A DNA stretch of 64,000 nucleotides from assembly GCA_013297755.1 (NCBI GenBank), contig JAAFIH010000001.1, forward strand, positions 62,001 through 126,000, written 5' to 3'. Numbering within the stretch: position 1 is the stretch's first letter; every line of letters starts with the position of its first letter. Shown here one piece after another: positions 18,572-27,210 of the stretch. The translations under genes were made by a program, and so were the position numbers. The stretch is from Cytophagales bacterium. Its GTDB lineage: Bacteria; Bacteroidota; Bacteroidia; Cytophagales; UBA9547. The notes below the pieces were generated by a model, which did not search any database, was not told where the DNA came from, and was given only the letters and a program-made list of their open reading frames with translations.

Positions 18572-19309
18572 ATGAAATTATTTGGGCTTGTAGGCAAATC
18601 TCTTACACATTCATTTTCAAAAAAATATTTTACCGAAAAATTCGCAAACTTAGGTCTTTTAGATTATTCATTTGAACTTTTTGAAATTCCATCCATCGAA
18701 AATTTCACTGAATTATGGACTTCAAAACCTAATTTGTGTGGCATGAACGTAACCATTCCTTACAAAGAACAAATCATAAAATATGTAGACAAGCTAGATG
18801 AGTCAGCACAAAAAGTTGGTGCTGTAAACGTAATAAAAATTACTAAAGACAGAAAATTAATTGGCTTTAATTCTGATTATTATGGCTTCAAAACATCTCT
18901 TGAGTACGAAATATCTAATTTTAAGTATCAAATATACGAAGCCTTAGTACTAGGCACAGGTGGTGCCTCAAAAGCAGTAATAGCTGCTCTAAATGATTTG
19001 AATATTTCTTACAAAATAGTATCTAGAAATCCTACTCAAGATGGCATTACTTACTCAGAAGTTATGAAAATGGTTCAACTGCCCCATTTGATAGTGAATT
19101 GTACGCCTCTGGGTACATTCCCAAAAGTAGATGAGTGTCCTGAAATACCATATTCAGTAATAAACGAAAAAAATATGCTTTTTGATTTAGTCTATAATCC
19201 ATCAGAAACATTATTTATAAAAAATGGTAAATCTTACGGAGCTACAACTCAAAATGGTTTAGATATGCTACACTTACAAGCCGAAAAAGCTTGGGAAATT
19301 TGGAATTAA
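18572..19309 (+). CDS. aroE: Shikimate dehydrogenase
   Basis: Catalyses NADPH-dependent reduction of 3-dehydroshikimate to shikimate in aromatic amino acid synthesis. 245 aa, the compact length usual in Bacteroidota. Substrate-binding motif GKSLTHSFSKKYF at residues 8-20, catalytic lysine in MNVTIPYKEQI at about 56-66, Rossmann GTGGASKAV at about 128-136, and C-terminal NGLDMLHLQAEKAWEIW with the conserved Gln. Convergent with prfA, separated by an AT-rich simple repeat. Confidence 0.95.
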   Translation: MKLFGLVGKSLTHSFSKKYFTEKFANLGLLDYSFELFEIPSIENFTELWTSKPNLCGMNVTIPYKEQIIKYVDKLDESAQKVGAVNVIKITKDRKLIGFNSDYYGFKTSLEYEISNFKYQIYEALVLGTGGASKAVIAALNDLNISYKIVSRNPTQDGITYSEVMKMVQLPHLIVNCTPLGTFPKVDECPEIPYSVINEKNMLFDLVYNPSETLFIKNGKSYGATTQNGLDMLHLQAEKAWEIWN

Positions 19310-19317
19310 TAAGTTTA

Positions 19318-19398
19318 GAGTTATAAGTTTTAAGTTTTAAGTTTTAAGTTTTAAGTTATAAGTTATAATTCATAATTCATAATTCATAATTCATAAAT
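19318..19398. repeat. Simple-sequence repeats between aroE and prfA
   Basis: Two microsatellite-like tracts in tandem: about four copies of a TTTTAAG heptamer, then about four copies of an ATAATTC heptamer, with a TTATAAG transition. They fill the space between two convergent genes and can also pair with each other as A/T-rich hairpins. A shorter relative of the second tract precedes groEL at about 33255-33300. Confidence 0.8.
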
Positions 19399-19402
19399 TA
19401 TT

Positions 19403-20476
19403 TTACGCCATAGTTCCTTCTTTCATTTTTTCGGCATTATCGGCAATGCGTAAGTTATCAATAAATTCTGCAATATCACCGTCCATGACCGTTGGTAGAT
19501 TATATACCGTAAAACTTATTCTATGGTCTGTAACACGACTTTGTGGATAATTGTATGTACGAATTTTGTCGGATCTGTCGCCACTTCCAATAAGCGAACG
19601 CCTCTGACCTGATATTTCATCGTTATGTTTTTGTAGTTCTATTTCATAAATCCTCGAACGCAAAACGGTCAGTGCCCTATCAAAATTTTTGATCTGAGAG
19701 CGTTCGTCTTGGCATTGCACCACAATACCCGTGGGGATGTGCGTAAGCCTTACTGCCGAGTAAGTGGTATTAACAGACTGGCCGCCAGCCCCTGACGAAC
19801 AAAATAGATCTTTTCTGATGTCGTTCATGTTGATATTTACTTCCACATCATCCACTTCTGGCAATGCTGCCACCGAAGCTGCCGATGTGTGTATACGCCC
19901 TTGAGCCTCTGTGGCAGGTACCCTCTGAACTCTATGCACGCCAGATTCATATTTTAATTTACCATAAGCATCTTCGCCTGTTACATTGGCTATTATCTCT
20001 TTGTAGCCGCCCGAACTACCAGCCGACACATCTATAAGAGTAAGTTTTAGATTATTTCTTTCGCAATATCTTTGATACATTCTAAATAAATCGCCTGCAA
20101 AAATTGAGGCTTCATCGCCACCTGTGCCTGCTCTTATTTCCAATATCACATTTTTGCTATCATTGGGATCTTTTGGAATCATTAATTCTTTCAAATCGGC
20201 TTCCATTTTTTCGTTCTTTATTACTAACTCTTCCAATTCAGTTTTGGCCAATTCTCTAAAATCTTCGTCCTTTTCTGTAGCCAATATTTGCTTGGTAGAT
20301 TCTATGTCTGATAGCAGTTTTTGGTACTCTGCATACACTTTTACTACTTTTTCTAGGTCTTTGTATTCTTTGCTTAACACCGAAAATTTCTTCATATCTT
20401 TCATGGCATCTGGCAACACTATCATGTCCGAAACTTCTATAAATCTATTCTTGATGGCTTCTAATTTGTCTAACAT
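19403..20476 (-). CDS. prfA: Peptide chain release factor 1
   Basis: Recognises UAA and UAG stop codons and triggers hydrolysis of peptidyl-tRNA. The start at 20476 (MLDKLEAIKNRF) gives 357 aa, the family norm; an upstream in-frame start at 20506 would add ten non-conserved residues. The class I GGQ loop is present as CSSGAGGQSVNTTYSAVRL, followed by PTGIVVQCQDERSQ. RVPATEAQGRIHTSA precedes it as in RF1. The frameshift site that marks RF2 is absent. No prmC (GGQ methyltransferase) gene is adjacent. Confidence 0.95.
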   Translation of the reverse strand: MLDKLEAIKNRFIEVSDMIVLPDAMKDMKKFSVLSKEYKDLEKVVKVYAEYQKLLSDIESTKQILATEKDEDFRELAKTELEELVIKNEKMEADLKELMIPKDPNDSKNVILEIRAGTGGDEASIFAGDLFRMYQRYCERNNLKLTLIDVSAGSSGGYKEIIANVTGEDAYGKLKYESGVHRVQRVPATEAQGRIHTSAASVAALPEVDDVEVNINMNDIRKDLFCSSGAGGQSVNTTYSAVRLTHIPTGIVVQCQDERSQIKNFDRALTVLRSRIYEIELQKHNDEISGQRRSLIGSGDRSDKIRTYNYPQSRVTDHRISFTVYNLPTVMDGDIAEFIDNLRIADNAEKMKEGTMA

Positions 20477-20527
20477 ATTTTTGTATTTCAAATACAAAAT
20501 TAACATATTTTTTCTGAAACTTAATTT

Positions 20528-21733
20528 TTGACTTACTTTTGCGTATTAATTTATCTAAAAATTTATAATTTTCGAATCAAAAGGTTATTTTTTTGCTACT
20601 TATTAGTAGTAGTTTGTTTCCATATTTGCGGTCAGACCATACCCAGTAAGTTTGATTCTTTGCAAGTTTCTACCAAAAATAGCTTCATCATTGCACCCTT
20701 GATTACTACTGGCAAAGAAACCAGTTTGGCCTTTGGTTTAGCAAGTGCTTATATTTTTCGTACCGACAAAAAAGAACCCAATTTGCGTGCTTCTACTATT
20801 CCAATGGGTCTTTTGTACACATTAAACGAACAATTTATTGCTGGCCTTGGGGCAAATATATTTCTTCCAAAAGAAAAATACATCATCAGATTTGAGAGTT
20901 CGTTTAGTAAGTTTCCTGACAAATTTTGGGGTATTGGCAATAATACAGATTCAAGAGAACTGAATTATGAAAAATATACTTTTATGCAAGTTTTTTTAAA
21001 TCCTCAATTTTATAAACAAGTCAAAAAAAATATGTTTATAGGCTTAGGTTATAATTTTCAAGGTGTATTTAGTATTGATACAAATCTTACGAGAAACTCA
21101 CTTAATCCACCCTCAAAGCTACCCAAAAGCTACTTTGGTTTAGAAGATGTAGTTGGTATCGACAACAATCCAGATAGCCGCTATTCTGTTTCTGGCCTTG
21201 AGGCCATTTTCAATTTTGATTCTCGCAACAATGCCTATCAACCCTCCAAAGGCGAGCTGATTAGAATAAGACTATCTCAGTTTTATAAATTTTTTGGAAG
21301 CAATTACAATTTTCAGTTTTTAGAATTTGATTTACGCAAATTTTTCAAAATAGGTAAAATTTCAACACTTGGCATCAATTCATATATGTTGTTTAATTTT
21401 GGCGATGTTCCTTTTAGGAATTTAGCAACCTTAGGCGGCCGCAATTATATGCGTGGCTACTACGATGGTCGATTTAGAGATAAAAAATATATTTCTTACC
21501 AAGCAGAGTTTCGTTTTCCTATTTGGTGGCGGTTTGGTGGAGCTGCTTTTCTTGGTTTTGGCCAAGTAGCCAATAACTTCAATTCTTTTACTCTCGATGG
21601 ATTCAAAATATCTGTTGGCGGTGGTCTTAGGATAGCTATTTTACCCAAAGAAAAACTCAATTTACGTATCGATTATGGCTTTGGTAATGTAGGCAGTGGA
21701 GCTTTATCTATTGTTTTGGCCGAATCTTTTTAA
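20528..21733 (+). CDS. BamA/TamA-family (surface antigen D15-like) outer-membrane barrel
   Basis: A 401-aa protein with an uncleaved-looking basic N-terminus then a hydrophobic signal segment (FFCYLLVVVCFHICGQ), followed almost directly by alternating amphipathic beta strands of a 16-strand-type barrel: LAFGLASAYIF, GLGYNFQGVF, GEL-IRIRLSQFY, and the D15 landmark RGYYDGRFRDKKYISYQAEFR at about 310-330, ending GNVGSGALSIVLAESF. No POTRA domains are present, so it is a short D15-like barrel, not BamA itself. The only in-frame standard start is TTG at 20528. First gene of a plus-strand run through 24526. Confidence 0.85.
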   Translation: MTYFCVLIYLKIYNFRIKRLFFCYLLVVVCFHICGQTIPSKFDSLQVSTKNSFIIAPLITTGKETSLAFGLASAYIFRTDKKEPNLRASTIPMGLLYTLNEQFIAGLGANIFLPKEKYIIRFESSFSKFPDKFWGIGNNTDSRELNYEKYTFMQVFLNPQFYKQVKKNMFIGLGYNFQGVFSIDTNLTRNSLNPPSKLPKSYFGLEDVVGIDNNPDSRYSVSGLEAIFNFDSRNNAYQPSKGELIRIRLSQFYKFFGSNYNFQFLEFDLRKFFKIGKISTLGINSYMLFNFGDVPFRNLATLGGRNYMRGYYDGRFRDKKYISYQAEFRFPIWWRFGGAAFLGFGQVANNFNSFTLDGFKISVGGGLRIAILPKEKLNLRIDYGFGNVGSGALSIVLAESF

Positions 21734-21751
21734 TATTTTATATCTATTATC

Positions 21752-21964
21752 ATGCAAAATTTTATCAAATACTTAGCTCCTTTCATGGCAATTTGCTATA
21801 TCCTTACTGGTTTATGGTTGTTGTTGGCCAAATATATGTTAGCATCTATTCCACAAATACCTAATGGCCAAATTTTAGGTGCATTATTACTTTTGTATGG
21901 TTGCTTTAGATTATACAGATTTTGGAAATTGAATCAAAATAATGCTGATGAAAATGAGCAATAA
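21752..21964 (+). CDS. Small two-helix membrane protein
   Basis: A 70-aa protein with two transmembrane helices (about residues 6-29 and 39-56) joined by a loop ASIPQIPNGQ, and a hydrophilic tail NQNNADENEQ. Similar short proteins occur widely in Bacteroidota, but I know no function. It begins 18 bases after the barrel gene and its end overlaps the next gene by 23 bases, so it belongs to the same transcript. Confidence 0.65.
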   Translation: MQNFIKYLAPFMAICYILTGLWLLLAKYMLASIPQIPNGQILGALLLLYGCFRLYRFWKLNQNNADENEQ

Positions 21965-22577
21965 AATAAAAAATATTATTTTTGATTTAGGGGCTGTAGT
22001 CATTGATATTGATCTAGATATTACTTACAATGCTTTTTCTGATTTACTAGAAATATCAACTAATGAAGTAAGAAACCTGCTTTATAAAAACGACATTTGG
22101 AATAAACATGAAACAGGCGAATTGTCTGATGATATGCTCAGAAATTTTATCAAATCTCAAACGCATAAGTCAATATCTGATTTTCAAATCGACCATGCCT
22201 TCAATGCGTTATTGATTGATATTCCTAAAGCTAGAATTGACAGAATTGTAGAATTATCAAAAAAGTACAAAATTTTTGTTTTAAGCAACACCAATGGTAT
22301 TCATGCTAATTGTTTCAATAACTTACTTTATAGCAAAACTGGATATGCAAATCTAACTACCATTTTTGATCAAGTGTATTATTCTCATTTGATAGGGCTC
22401 AGAAAACCAAACCTTGAAATCTACCATCATGTATTATCAAATTCAAAAATAAATGCTAACGAAACATTGTTTTTGGATGATAATTTAGACAACATCCTAG
22501 CTGCAAAATCCATTGGCATACACGCAATACAAGTGGTATATCCACTTACCATTCTCGATTATTTAAAAGAATATTAA
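21942..22577 (+). CDS. HAD-superfamily phosphatase (YihX-like)
   Basis: A 211-aa HAD hydrolase. Motif I is IIFDLGAVVIDID, with the nucleophilic Asp and a Gly two positions on instead of the usual acid Asp, a pattern found in the YihX/glucose-1-phosphatase-like branch. Motif II is FVLSNTN, the lysine of motif III lies in IGLRKPNLEIYHHVL, and motif IV is LFLDDNLDNI. It probably hydrolyses a small sugar phosphate. Starts at 21942, 21948 and 21954 are all possible; the last (MSNKIKN) fits family alignments best. It overlaps its upstream neighbour, indicating translational coupling. Confidence 0.88.
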   Translation: MLMKMSNKIKNIIFDLGAVVIDIDLDITYNAFSDLLEISTNEVRNLLYKNDIWNKHETGELSDDMLRNFIKSQTHKSISDFQIDHAFNALLIDIPKARIDRIVELSKKYKIFVLSNTNGIHANCFNNLLYSKTGYANLTTIFDQVYYSHLIGLRKPNLEIYHHVLSNSKINANETLFLDDNLDNILAAKSIGIHAIQVVYPLTILDYLKEY

Positions 22578-22579
22578 CA

Positions 22580-23818
22580 ATGACAATATCCACCCACGAT
22601 CCTTATGCAGCATGGCGTGTACCAGAATTTAGATTATATATTTATGCTAGATTCTTACTTACTTTGTCTACCCAAATTCAAGAAGTAACTGTAGGGTGGC
22701 AAATGTACGAAATCACTGGCGATATGTTTTCGCTTGGTCTTTTGGGATTGGCCGAAGCACTACCTGCTATTGCTGTGGCACTTATTGGCGGATACTTTGC
22801 CGATAATTATAATCGCAAATGGATTATTGTAGGCATGACAGCCCTCTTAGCAGCATGTTCGTTTTCGTTATATTTTATGGCTGGTCGCCCAGAGTGGTTG
22901 GCTAGTTTTCCTTACGCTTTTCCTATTTATGTTCCAATTTTTATGAGTGGCATAGCTCGTGGTTTTTTAGGCCCTGCCATTTTTTCATTTTGGCCACAAA
23001 TTATAGAAGATAAATCTATTTTTTCTAATGCTGTAACTTGGAATAGTACCATGTGGCAAATCTCTAGAACTTGTGGCCCTGCTATTGGCGGTCTATTGAT
23101 AGCTCCCATTGGTATTCAAAACACCTATTGTATTGATGCCATTTTGATGACTTTGGCTATACTTGCCTTTGCTAGAATTAGCAATAAAACTAGAATAGTG
23201 CAAAATCTAGGTCTAAATATTTGGCAAAATATTACTAGTGGGGTCAAGTTTGTGTTTGGTCATCCTATTTTATTAAGCACTCTAAGTTTAGACTTATTTG
23301 CAGTCCTTTTTGGTGGAGCCATAGCTTTATTGCCTGTTTTTGCCAAAGATATATTGCATACTGGGGCTTTTGAATTTGGATTATTAAAAGCAGCAACTGG
23401 CATAGGTTCTGTGTTGATAGCCTATTTTCTGGCACATTATCCCATCAAAAAAAATGCAGGACTAATTTTATTGGCTGTAGTAGCTGGGTTTGGATGCTGC
23501 ATGATAGGTTTTGGATTGTCGGTATATATATGGTTGTCTTTTTTGATGTTATTTTTAAGTGGCGTATTCGATGGTATCAGCGTAGTCATCAGAGGTACAT
23601 TGATCCAAACGCATACTCCCCTAGAAATGAAAGGTCGTGTTTCGGCAGTAAACAATATTTTTATTGGTTCCTCTAATGAAATTGGTGCCTTTGAAAGTGG
23701 TGCTGCCGCCAAAATTATGGGTCTTGTGCCATCAGTAATTTTTGGTGGATGTATGTCAATAGCTGTTGTTGTTGCAACTTATGTAAAAGTAAAACCTTTG
23801 AGAAAATTAGATTTGTAA
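22580..23818 (+). CDS. MFS transporter (enterobactin exporter EntS-like)
   Basis: A 412-aa major facilitator with about 12 transmembrane helices. The first loop carries GGYFADNYNRKW, the MFS A-motif variant, and FRLYIYARFLLTLSTQIQEVTVGWQMYEITGD at the N-terminus resembles the EntS/MFS_3 branch that includes siderophore exporters and many uncharacterised Bacteroidota carriers (key residues Q and W of TQIQEVTVGWQMYE). It starts two bases after the HAD gene, so it is co-transcribed. Substrate unknown. Confidence 0.88.
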   Translation: MTISTHDPYAAWRVPEFRLYIYARFLLTLSTQIQEVTVGWQMYEITGDMFSLGLLGLAEALPAIAVALIGGYFADNYNRKWIIVGMTALLAACSFSLYFMAGRPEWLASFPYAFPIYVPIFMSGIARGFLGPAIFSFWPQIIEDKSIFSNAVTWNSTMWQISRTCGPAIGGLLIAPIGIQNTYCIDAILMTLAILAFARISNKTRIVQNLGLNIWQNITSGVKFVFGHPILLSTLSLDLFAVLFGGAIALLPVFAKDILHTGAFEFGLLKAATGIGSVLIAYFLAHYPIKKNAGLILLAVVAGFGCCMIGFGLSVYIWLSFLMLFLSGVFDGISVVIRGTLIQTHTPLEMKGRVSAVNNIFIGSSNEIGAFESGAAAKIMGLVPSVIFGGCMSIAVVVATYVKVKPLRKLDL

Positions 23819-23839
23819 GATTATTTAAAATATTATATT

Positions 23840-24526
23840 TTGAAATTTAGAAATCAACTAAAATATCATCTTACTAAACTATTAAATTGTAGCTACAAAC
23901 AAGCTATTGAATATTGCAATCAAGGTGCAATTTTGGTTGATAATCAGATAATTAATGATTCATCTTTTACTCTGGTGGATTCTCAAGAAATAAAGTTTAA
24001 CAATCAAGTCATAAGAAGAGGTATTACATATTTATATGTCATTTTCAATAAACCTTACTTATACGAATGTACCGCCAATAGATCTATACCCAACTCTATA
24101 TATGAAATATTACCTCAACAATATCAACATTTATTTTCCTTGGGTCGATTAGACAAAAACTCAGAGGGCTTGCTTTTGCTAACCAACGATGGTAGTGTAT
24201 ATGCCAAAATGGTAAATATGGATACTAATATAGAAAAAGAATATCTAGTAACAGTATATCATCCCATCGATGCCCAACTTGAAACAGCTTTTATTCATCC
24301 ATTTTTGTTGGGTAAGCGATATACAAAACCAGCAAAATTTACAAAAATATCAGAATTTCAATTTTCATTAATTCTTACTGAAGGAATCAATAGACAAATC
24401 CGTAGAATTTGTGCAAAAAATAACAATCAAGTTAAGCAACTCATCAGAACAAGATTTGGAAGCTACACTCTTGGCGACTTAAAACCTGGAGAGTGTAAAC
24501 AATTAAGTAATATTTTGGCACTATAA
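23840..24526 (+). CDS. RsuA/RluF-family pseudouridine synthase
   Basis: A 228-aa RNA-modifying enzyme. An N-terminal S4-type RNA-binding segment (LLNCSYKQAIEYCNQGAILV, about residues 14-33) precedes the catalytic domain; the active-site motif is SLGRLDKNSEGLLLLTNDG with the nucleophilic Asp at about residue 115, and GINRQIRRIC is the second family signature. It fits the RluE/RluF/RsuA branch acting on rRNA or tRNA. TTG start at 23840. It ends only four bases from the convergent ZIP gene end. Last gene of the plus-strand run. Confidence 0.9.
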   Translation: MKFRNQLKYHLTKLLNCSYKQAIEYCNQGAILVDNQIINDSSFTLVDSQEIKFNNQVIRRGITYLYVIFNKPYLYECTANRSIPNSIYEILPQQYQHLFSLGRLDKNSEGLLLLTNDGSVYAKMVNMDTNIEKEYLVTVYHPIDAQLETAFIHPFLLGKRYTKPAKFTKISEFQFSLILTEGINRQIRRICAKNNNQVKQLIRTRFGSYTLGDLKPGECKQLSNILAL

Positions 24527-24530
24527 AAAA

Positions 24531-25268
24531 TTATAAAAATAACTCTACAACAATAGCTAATATACCTGCAGCCAAAATAGTGAGCGTTTTTGTGGCTTTA
24601 AATGTATGATCTTTGGACTCTGATTCAAAAAAAATAGTGGTAGAAATATGCAAAAAATTACCAGCTACAAATGCAAATAAATATGAAAACATTGATGTTG
24701 AATATATTTCATTTATCGAAATAATATTACTAATCAATAAACCCAAAGGCGAAGCCAAAGCATAAATAAAAATCAAAAAAGAAACCCATTTTTTTGACGA
24801 CAAATCCATGATTAGAATTGTTGCTAGAGCGATAGATTCTGGTATTTTGTGCAGCATCAAGCCAAAAAGTAAATGCCTTACTTCATCGTGCTCGTGGGTA
24901 GCATGTGGGTGCACAAGTAATGTACCCTCGAGCAATGAATGGATAAATAAGGACAAAAAAAGCATAAAAACCCCTTTTTGACTATGCGAATGATGAGCAT
25001 GGCTGTGTCCATGCTCGACCCCTTGCGAAAAATAATCAATGATAATTTGAAAATAAAAACCCAATAAAACAAAAAGGCCTATGTATATATAAGTGCCAGA
25101 AATGGCAAAAAGTTCGGGCAATATATGTAGCACAGTGATAGAAAAAAGATAGGCACCACTAAATGTAAGCACATATTTAAAATTATTTTTATTAAGATTA
25201 GGATAAAAAACTACTGAAAGCCCAGCTATAAATGTAAAAAAGAAAAGAATAATTAAATTAAAAATCAC
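24531..25268 (-). CDS. ZIP-family divalent metal transporter
   Basis: A 245-aa membrane protein with about eight helices. The cytoplasmic loop is His-rich (EHGHSHAHHSHS, about residues 81-92), helix IV has HKIPESIALA (about 139-148) and helix V GNFLHISTTIFFE (about 202-214), the two metal-site helices of ZIP carriers. It imports zinc or a related divalent metal into the cytoplasm. A further HPHATHEHDE stretch may also bind metal. Monocistronic; no Fur/Zur-like site is evident upstream. Confidence 0.92.
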   Translation of the reverse strand: MIFNLIILFFFTFIAGLSVVFYPNLNKNNFKYVLTFSGAYLFSITVLHILPELFAISGTYIYIGLFVLLGFYFQIIIDYFSQGVEHGHSHAHHSHSQKGVFMLFLSLFIHSLLEGTLLVHPHATHEHDEVRHLLFGLMLHKIPESIALATILIMDLSSKKWVSFLIFIYALASPLGLLISNIISINEIYSTSMFSYLFAFVAGNFLHISTTIFFESESKDHTFKATKTLTILAAGILAIVVELFL

Positions 25269-25566
25269 TTTTGAAGTGCAGGGTATGAGTTATTTATGAA
25301 ACTAAGTTGCAAAGGTAGATTTATTTTTTTGATAAAATCAAATTTAAAATTTCAAATACTAAAATCTCAAAATATAGTAATGTTTGTTTGAAGCAAATAC
25401 TAAAAATCTCTTTAGTTTATTCACTTCTATTATGAGTTGTGTTACATCAAAACATAATAAATATCAATATCATTATTATAGAACTTAGGTAAGTTTATCT
25501 AAAATAAATAAAATATTTATGAATATAATCTGAACTCGTGAAAGCCACTTTAATATGCATATCTTG

Positions 25567-25837
25567 TCAATCAATATTTGATAGATAATTACGCATCTGT
25601 TGTATTTGCTCTGATGTTAAACTAGTTCCTTTAGCTATTGTGTCATTATCTAATCCCATTAATATAAAATTTTTAGCAATTTCATTGCGTTCTTCTTCAC
25701 GTTCAAGCGTGATGACTTGCCTTTTACAAACCTCTATTTTGGCTTGCTCCCACTCTTCTGGGCTGATATTTTCATAACCTACAACCTCAGAAGCACGTTT
25801 TATTCCATCATTATTGAAATTAATTTGTGGGTTTTTC
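25567..25837 (-). pseudogene. Truncated Rpn-family nuclease gene, cut by a REP element
   Basis: About 90 codons, ending at TGA 25567-25569, encode the C-terminal third of an Rpn-type nuclease: GIKRASEVVGYENISPEEW, then AKIEVCKRQVITLEREEE, then a final helix ending RNYLSNID. It aligns with the tail of the intact gene at 14119-14925. The 5' side stops exactly where the first REP hairpin begins (25838); no start codon or nuclease core remains. It is therefore a remnant truncated by REP insertion or by REP-mediated deletion. Confidence 0.85.
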
Positions 25838-25866
25838 TGCCGTGTCAGGTGTTATCACCTGACACA
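25838..25866 (+). repeat. REP hairpin R1
   Basis: 29-bp REP: TGCC head, arms GTGTCAGGTG / CACCTGACAC, TTAT loop, final A. Same orientation as R2-R4. It abuts the truncated Rpn gene on one side and, after about 40 bases containing ATCTAGAAAAACTAAATGC, a broken RAYT copy on the other. Confidence 0.9.
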
Positions 25867-25906
25867 TAAACCAATACAATATCTAGAAAAACTAAATGCA
25901 ATAGGA

Positions 25907-26392
25907 TTTTTACTGCCACTATATTTTACTGGAAAAAATTATTAGCACCAAATAAATATAAAGATATAATTGTCAAAAGTCTAAAGTTTTTAGTATCAGA
26001 TAATCGAGTAATCATTTATGGGTTTGTAATCATGCCAAATCATATTCACATTATTTGGCAAATGAGAGAAGGCATTATTCAGTCTAATGTTCAAAGAGAT
26101 TTTTTGAAATATACTTCCCAACAAAGATAATCGAGTAATCATTTATGGGTTTGTAATCATGCCAAATCATATTCACATTATTTGGCAAATGAGAGAAGGC
26201 ATTATTCAGTCTAATGTTCAAAGAGATTTTTTGAAATATACTTCCCAACAAATCAAATTCGATTTACAAGCCAATCATCCACAGGTTTTGGAACACTTTA
26301 AAGTAGATGTTAAAGATAGGAAATATCAAATTTGGGAAAACAGACCACTATCTATACCAATTTGGACACCTCAAGTATTGGAACAAAAATTT
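25907..26392 (+). pseudogene. Defective RAYT copy with a 127-bp internal duplication
   Basis: Nearly identical to the intact gene at 26679-27158, but damaged in three ways. The first ~10 codons are missing, so it begins at CTGCCACTATATTTTACTGG. A 127-bp segment (from about 25998) starting AGATAATCGAG is tandemly repeated at 26125, shifting the frame and giving a stop after TSQQR. The 3' end is replaced by REP R2 immediately after the codons for VLEQK, removing the catalytic Tyr. The open frame from 26159 is only a piece of this wreck. High identity to the intact copy implies recent decay. Confidence 0.88.
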
Positions 26393-26421
26393 TGCCGTGT
26401 CAGGTGTTATCACCTGACACA
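26393..26421 (+). repeat. REP hairpin R2
   Basis: Same 29-bp sequence and orientation as R1. It replaces the 3' end of the defective RAYT copy. Followed by CATAAACC and the same ATCTAGAAAAACTAAATGC flank found after R1 and R4, so the REP is part of a larger repeated module. Confidence 0.9.
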
Positions 26422-26527
26422 TAAACCCACCCACTATCTAGAAAAACTAAATGCAATAAGATAATTATAAATACGCAAAAAAATAAATATGTTTGCCAAA
26501 ACCCAAAAACTTGAATTTAATAGTTTC

Positions 26528-26589
26528 TGCCGTGTCAGGTGTTATCACCTGACACATTTCTGCCGTGTCAGGTGTTATCACCTGACACA
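26528..26589 (+). repeat. REP hairpins R3 and R4 in tandem
   Basis: Two identical REPs (26528-26556 and 26561-26589) head-to-tail, separated by TTTC. R3 begins directly after a copy of the sequence that contains the intact RAYT start (GAATTTAATAGTT), as though it had inserted into it. They lie 90 bases upstream of the intact transposase gene. Confidence 0.9.
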
Positions 26590-26678
26590 TAAACCAATCC
26601 AATATCTAGAAAAACTAAATGCAATAGGATAAATATAAATACGCAAAAAATAAATAAGTTTGCCAAAACCCAAAAAAC

Positions 26679-27158
26679 TTGAATTTAATAGTTGAACATC
26701 CACAATTTTTTACAGCCACTATATTTTACTGGAAAAAATTATTAGCACCAAATAAATATAAAGATATAATTGTCAAAAGTCTAAAGTTTTTAGTATCCGA
26801 TAATCGAGTAATCATTTATGGGTTTGTAATCATGCCAAATCATATTCACATTATTTGGCAAATGAGAGAAGGCATTATTCAGTCTAATGTTCAAAGAGAT
26901 TTTTTGAAATATACTTCCCAACAAATCAAATTCGATTTACAAGCCAATCATCCACAGGTTTTGGAACACTTTAAAGTAGATGTTAAAGATAGGAAATATC
27001 AAATTTGGGAAAACAGACCACTATCTATACCAATTTGGACACCTCAAGTATTGGAACAAAAATTAAATTATATACACAACAACCCTTTGCAGGAAAAATG
27101 GAAATTATCTGACTCACCAAAAACTATTATTACTCAAGTGCAGCATTTTATAAATTAA
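26679..27158 (+). CDS. REP-associated tyrosine transposase (RAYT), intact
   Basis: A 159-aa Y1-type transposase of the IS200/TnpA_REP family. The HUH metal-binding motif is MPNHIHIIW (about residues 52-60), and the catalytic tyrosine lies in NYIHNNPLQEKW (about 128-139). Such enzymes nick single-stranded DNA at REP hairpins and are usually domesticated rather than freely mobile. TTG start at 26679 giving MNLIVEHPQFFTATI, typical of the family. REPs R3/R4 lie upstream and R5/R6, in opposite orientation, downstream, as expected for its substrates. A frameshifted relative is immediately upstream. Confidence 0.92.
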   Translation: MNLIVEHPQFFTATIFYWKKLLAPNKYKDIIVKSLKFLVSDNRVIIYGFVIMPNHIHIIWQMREGIIQSNVQRDFLKYTSQQIKFDLQANHPQVLEHFKVDVKDRKYQIWENRPLSIPIWTPQVLEQKLNYIHNNPLQEKWKLSDSPKTIITQVQHFIN

Positions 27159-27210
27159 ATAAAGATGATTTTGGATTTTTATCCCATTTCTAAATACTTA
27201 AGTCTATGGA

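Noticed and set aside
20534-20541. TACTTTTG as a promoter for the outer-membrane barrel gene
   Set aside because: A start site after this box would leave no ATG, GTG or TTG before the signal peptide, so the match is probably chance or the true start is non-standard.
26159-26464. Open frame reading as a 101-aa transposase
   Set aside because: It is an internal piece of the defective RAYT copy and its end is translated REP sequence; it lacks the catalytic tyrosine.
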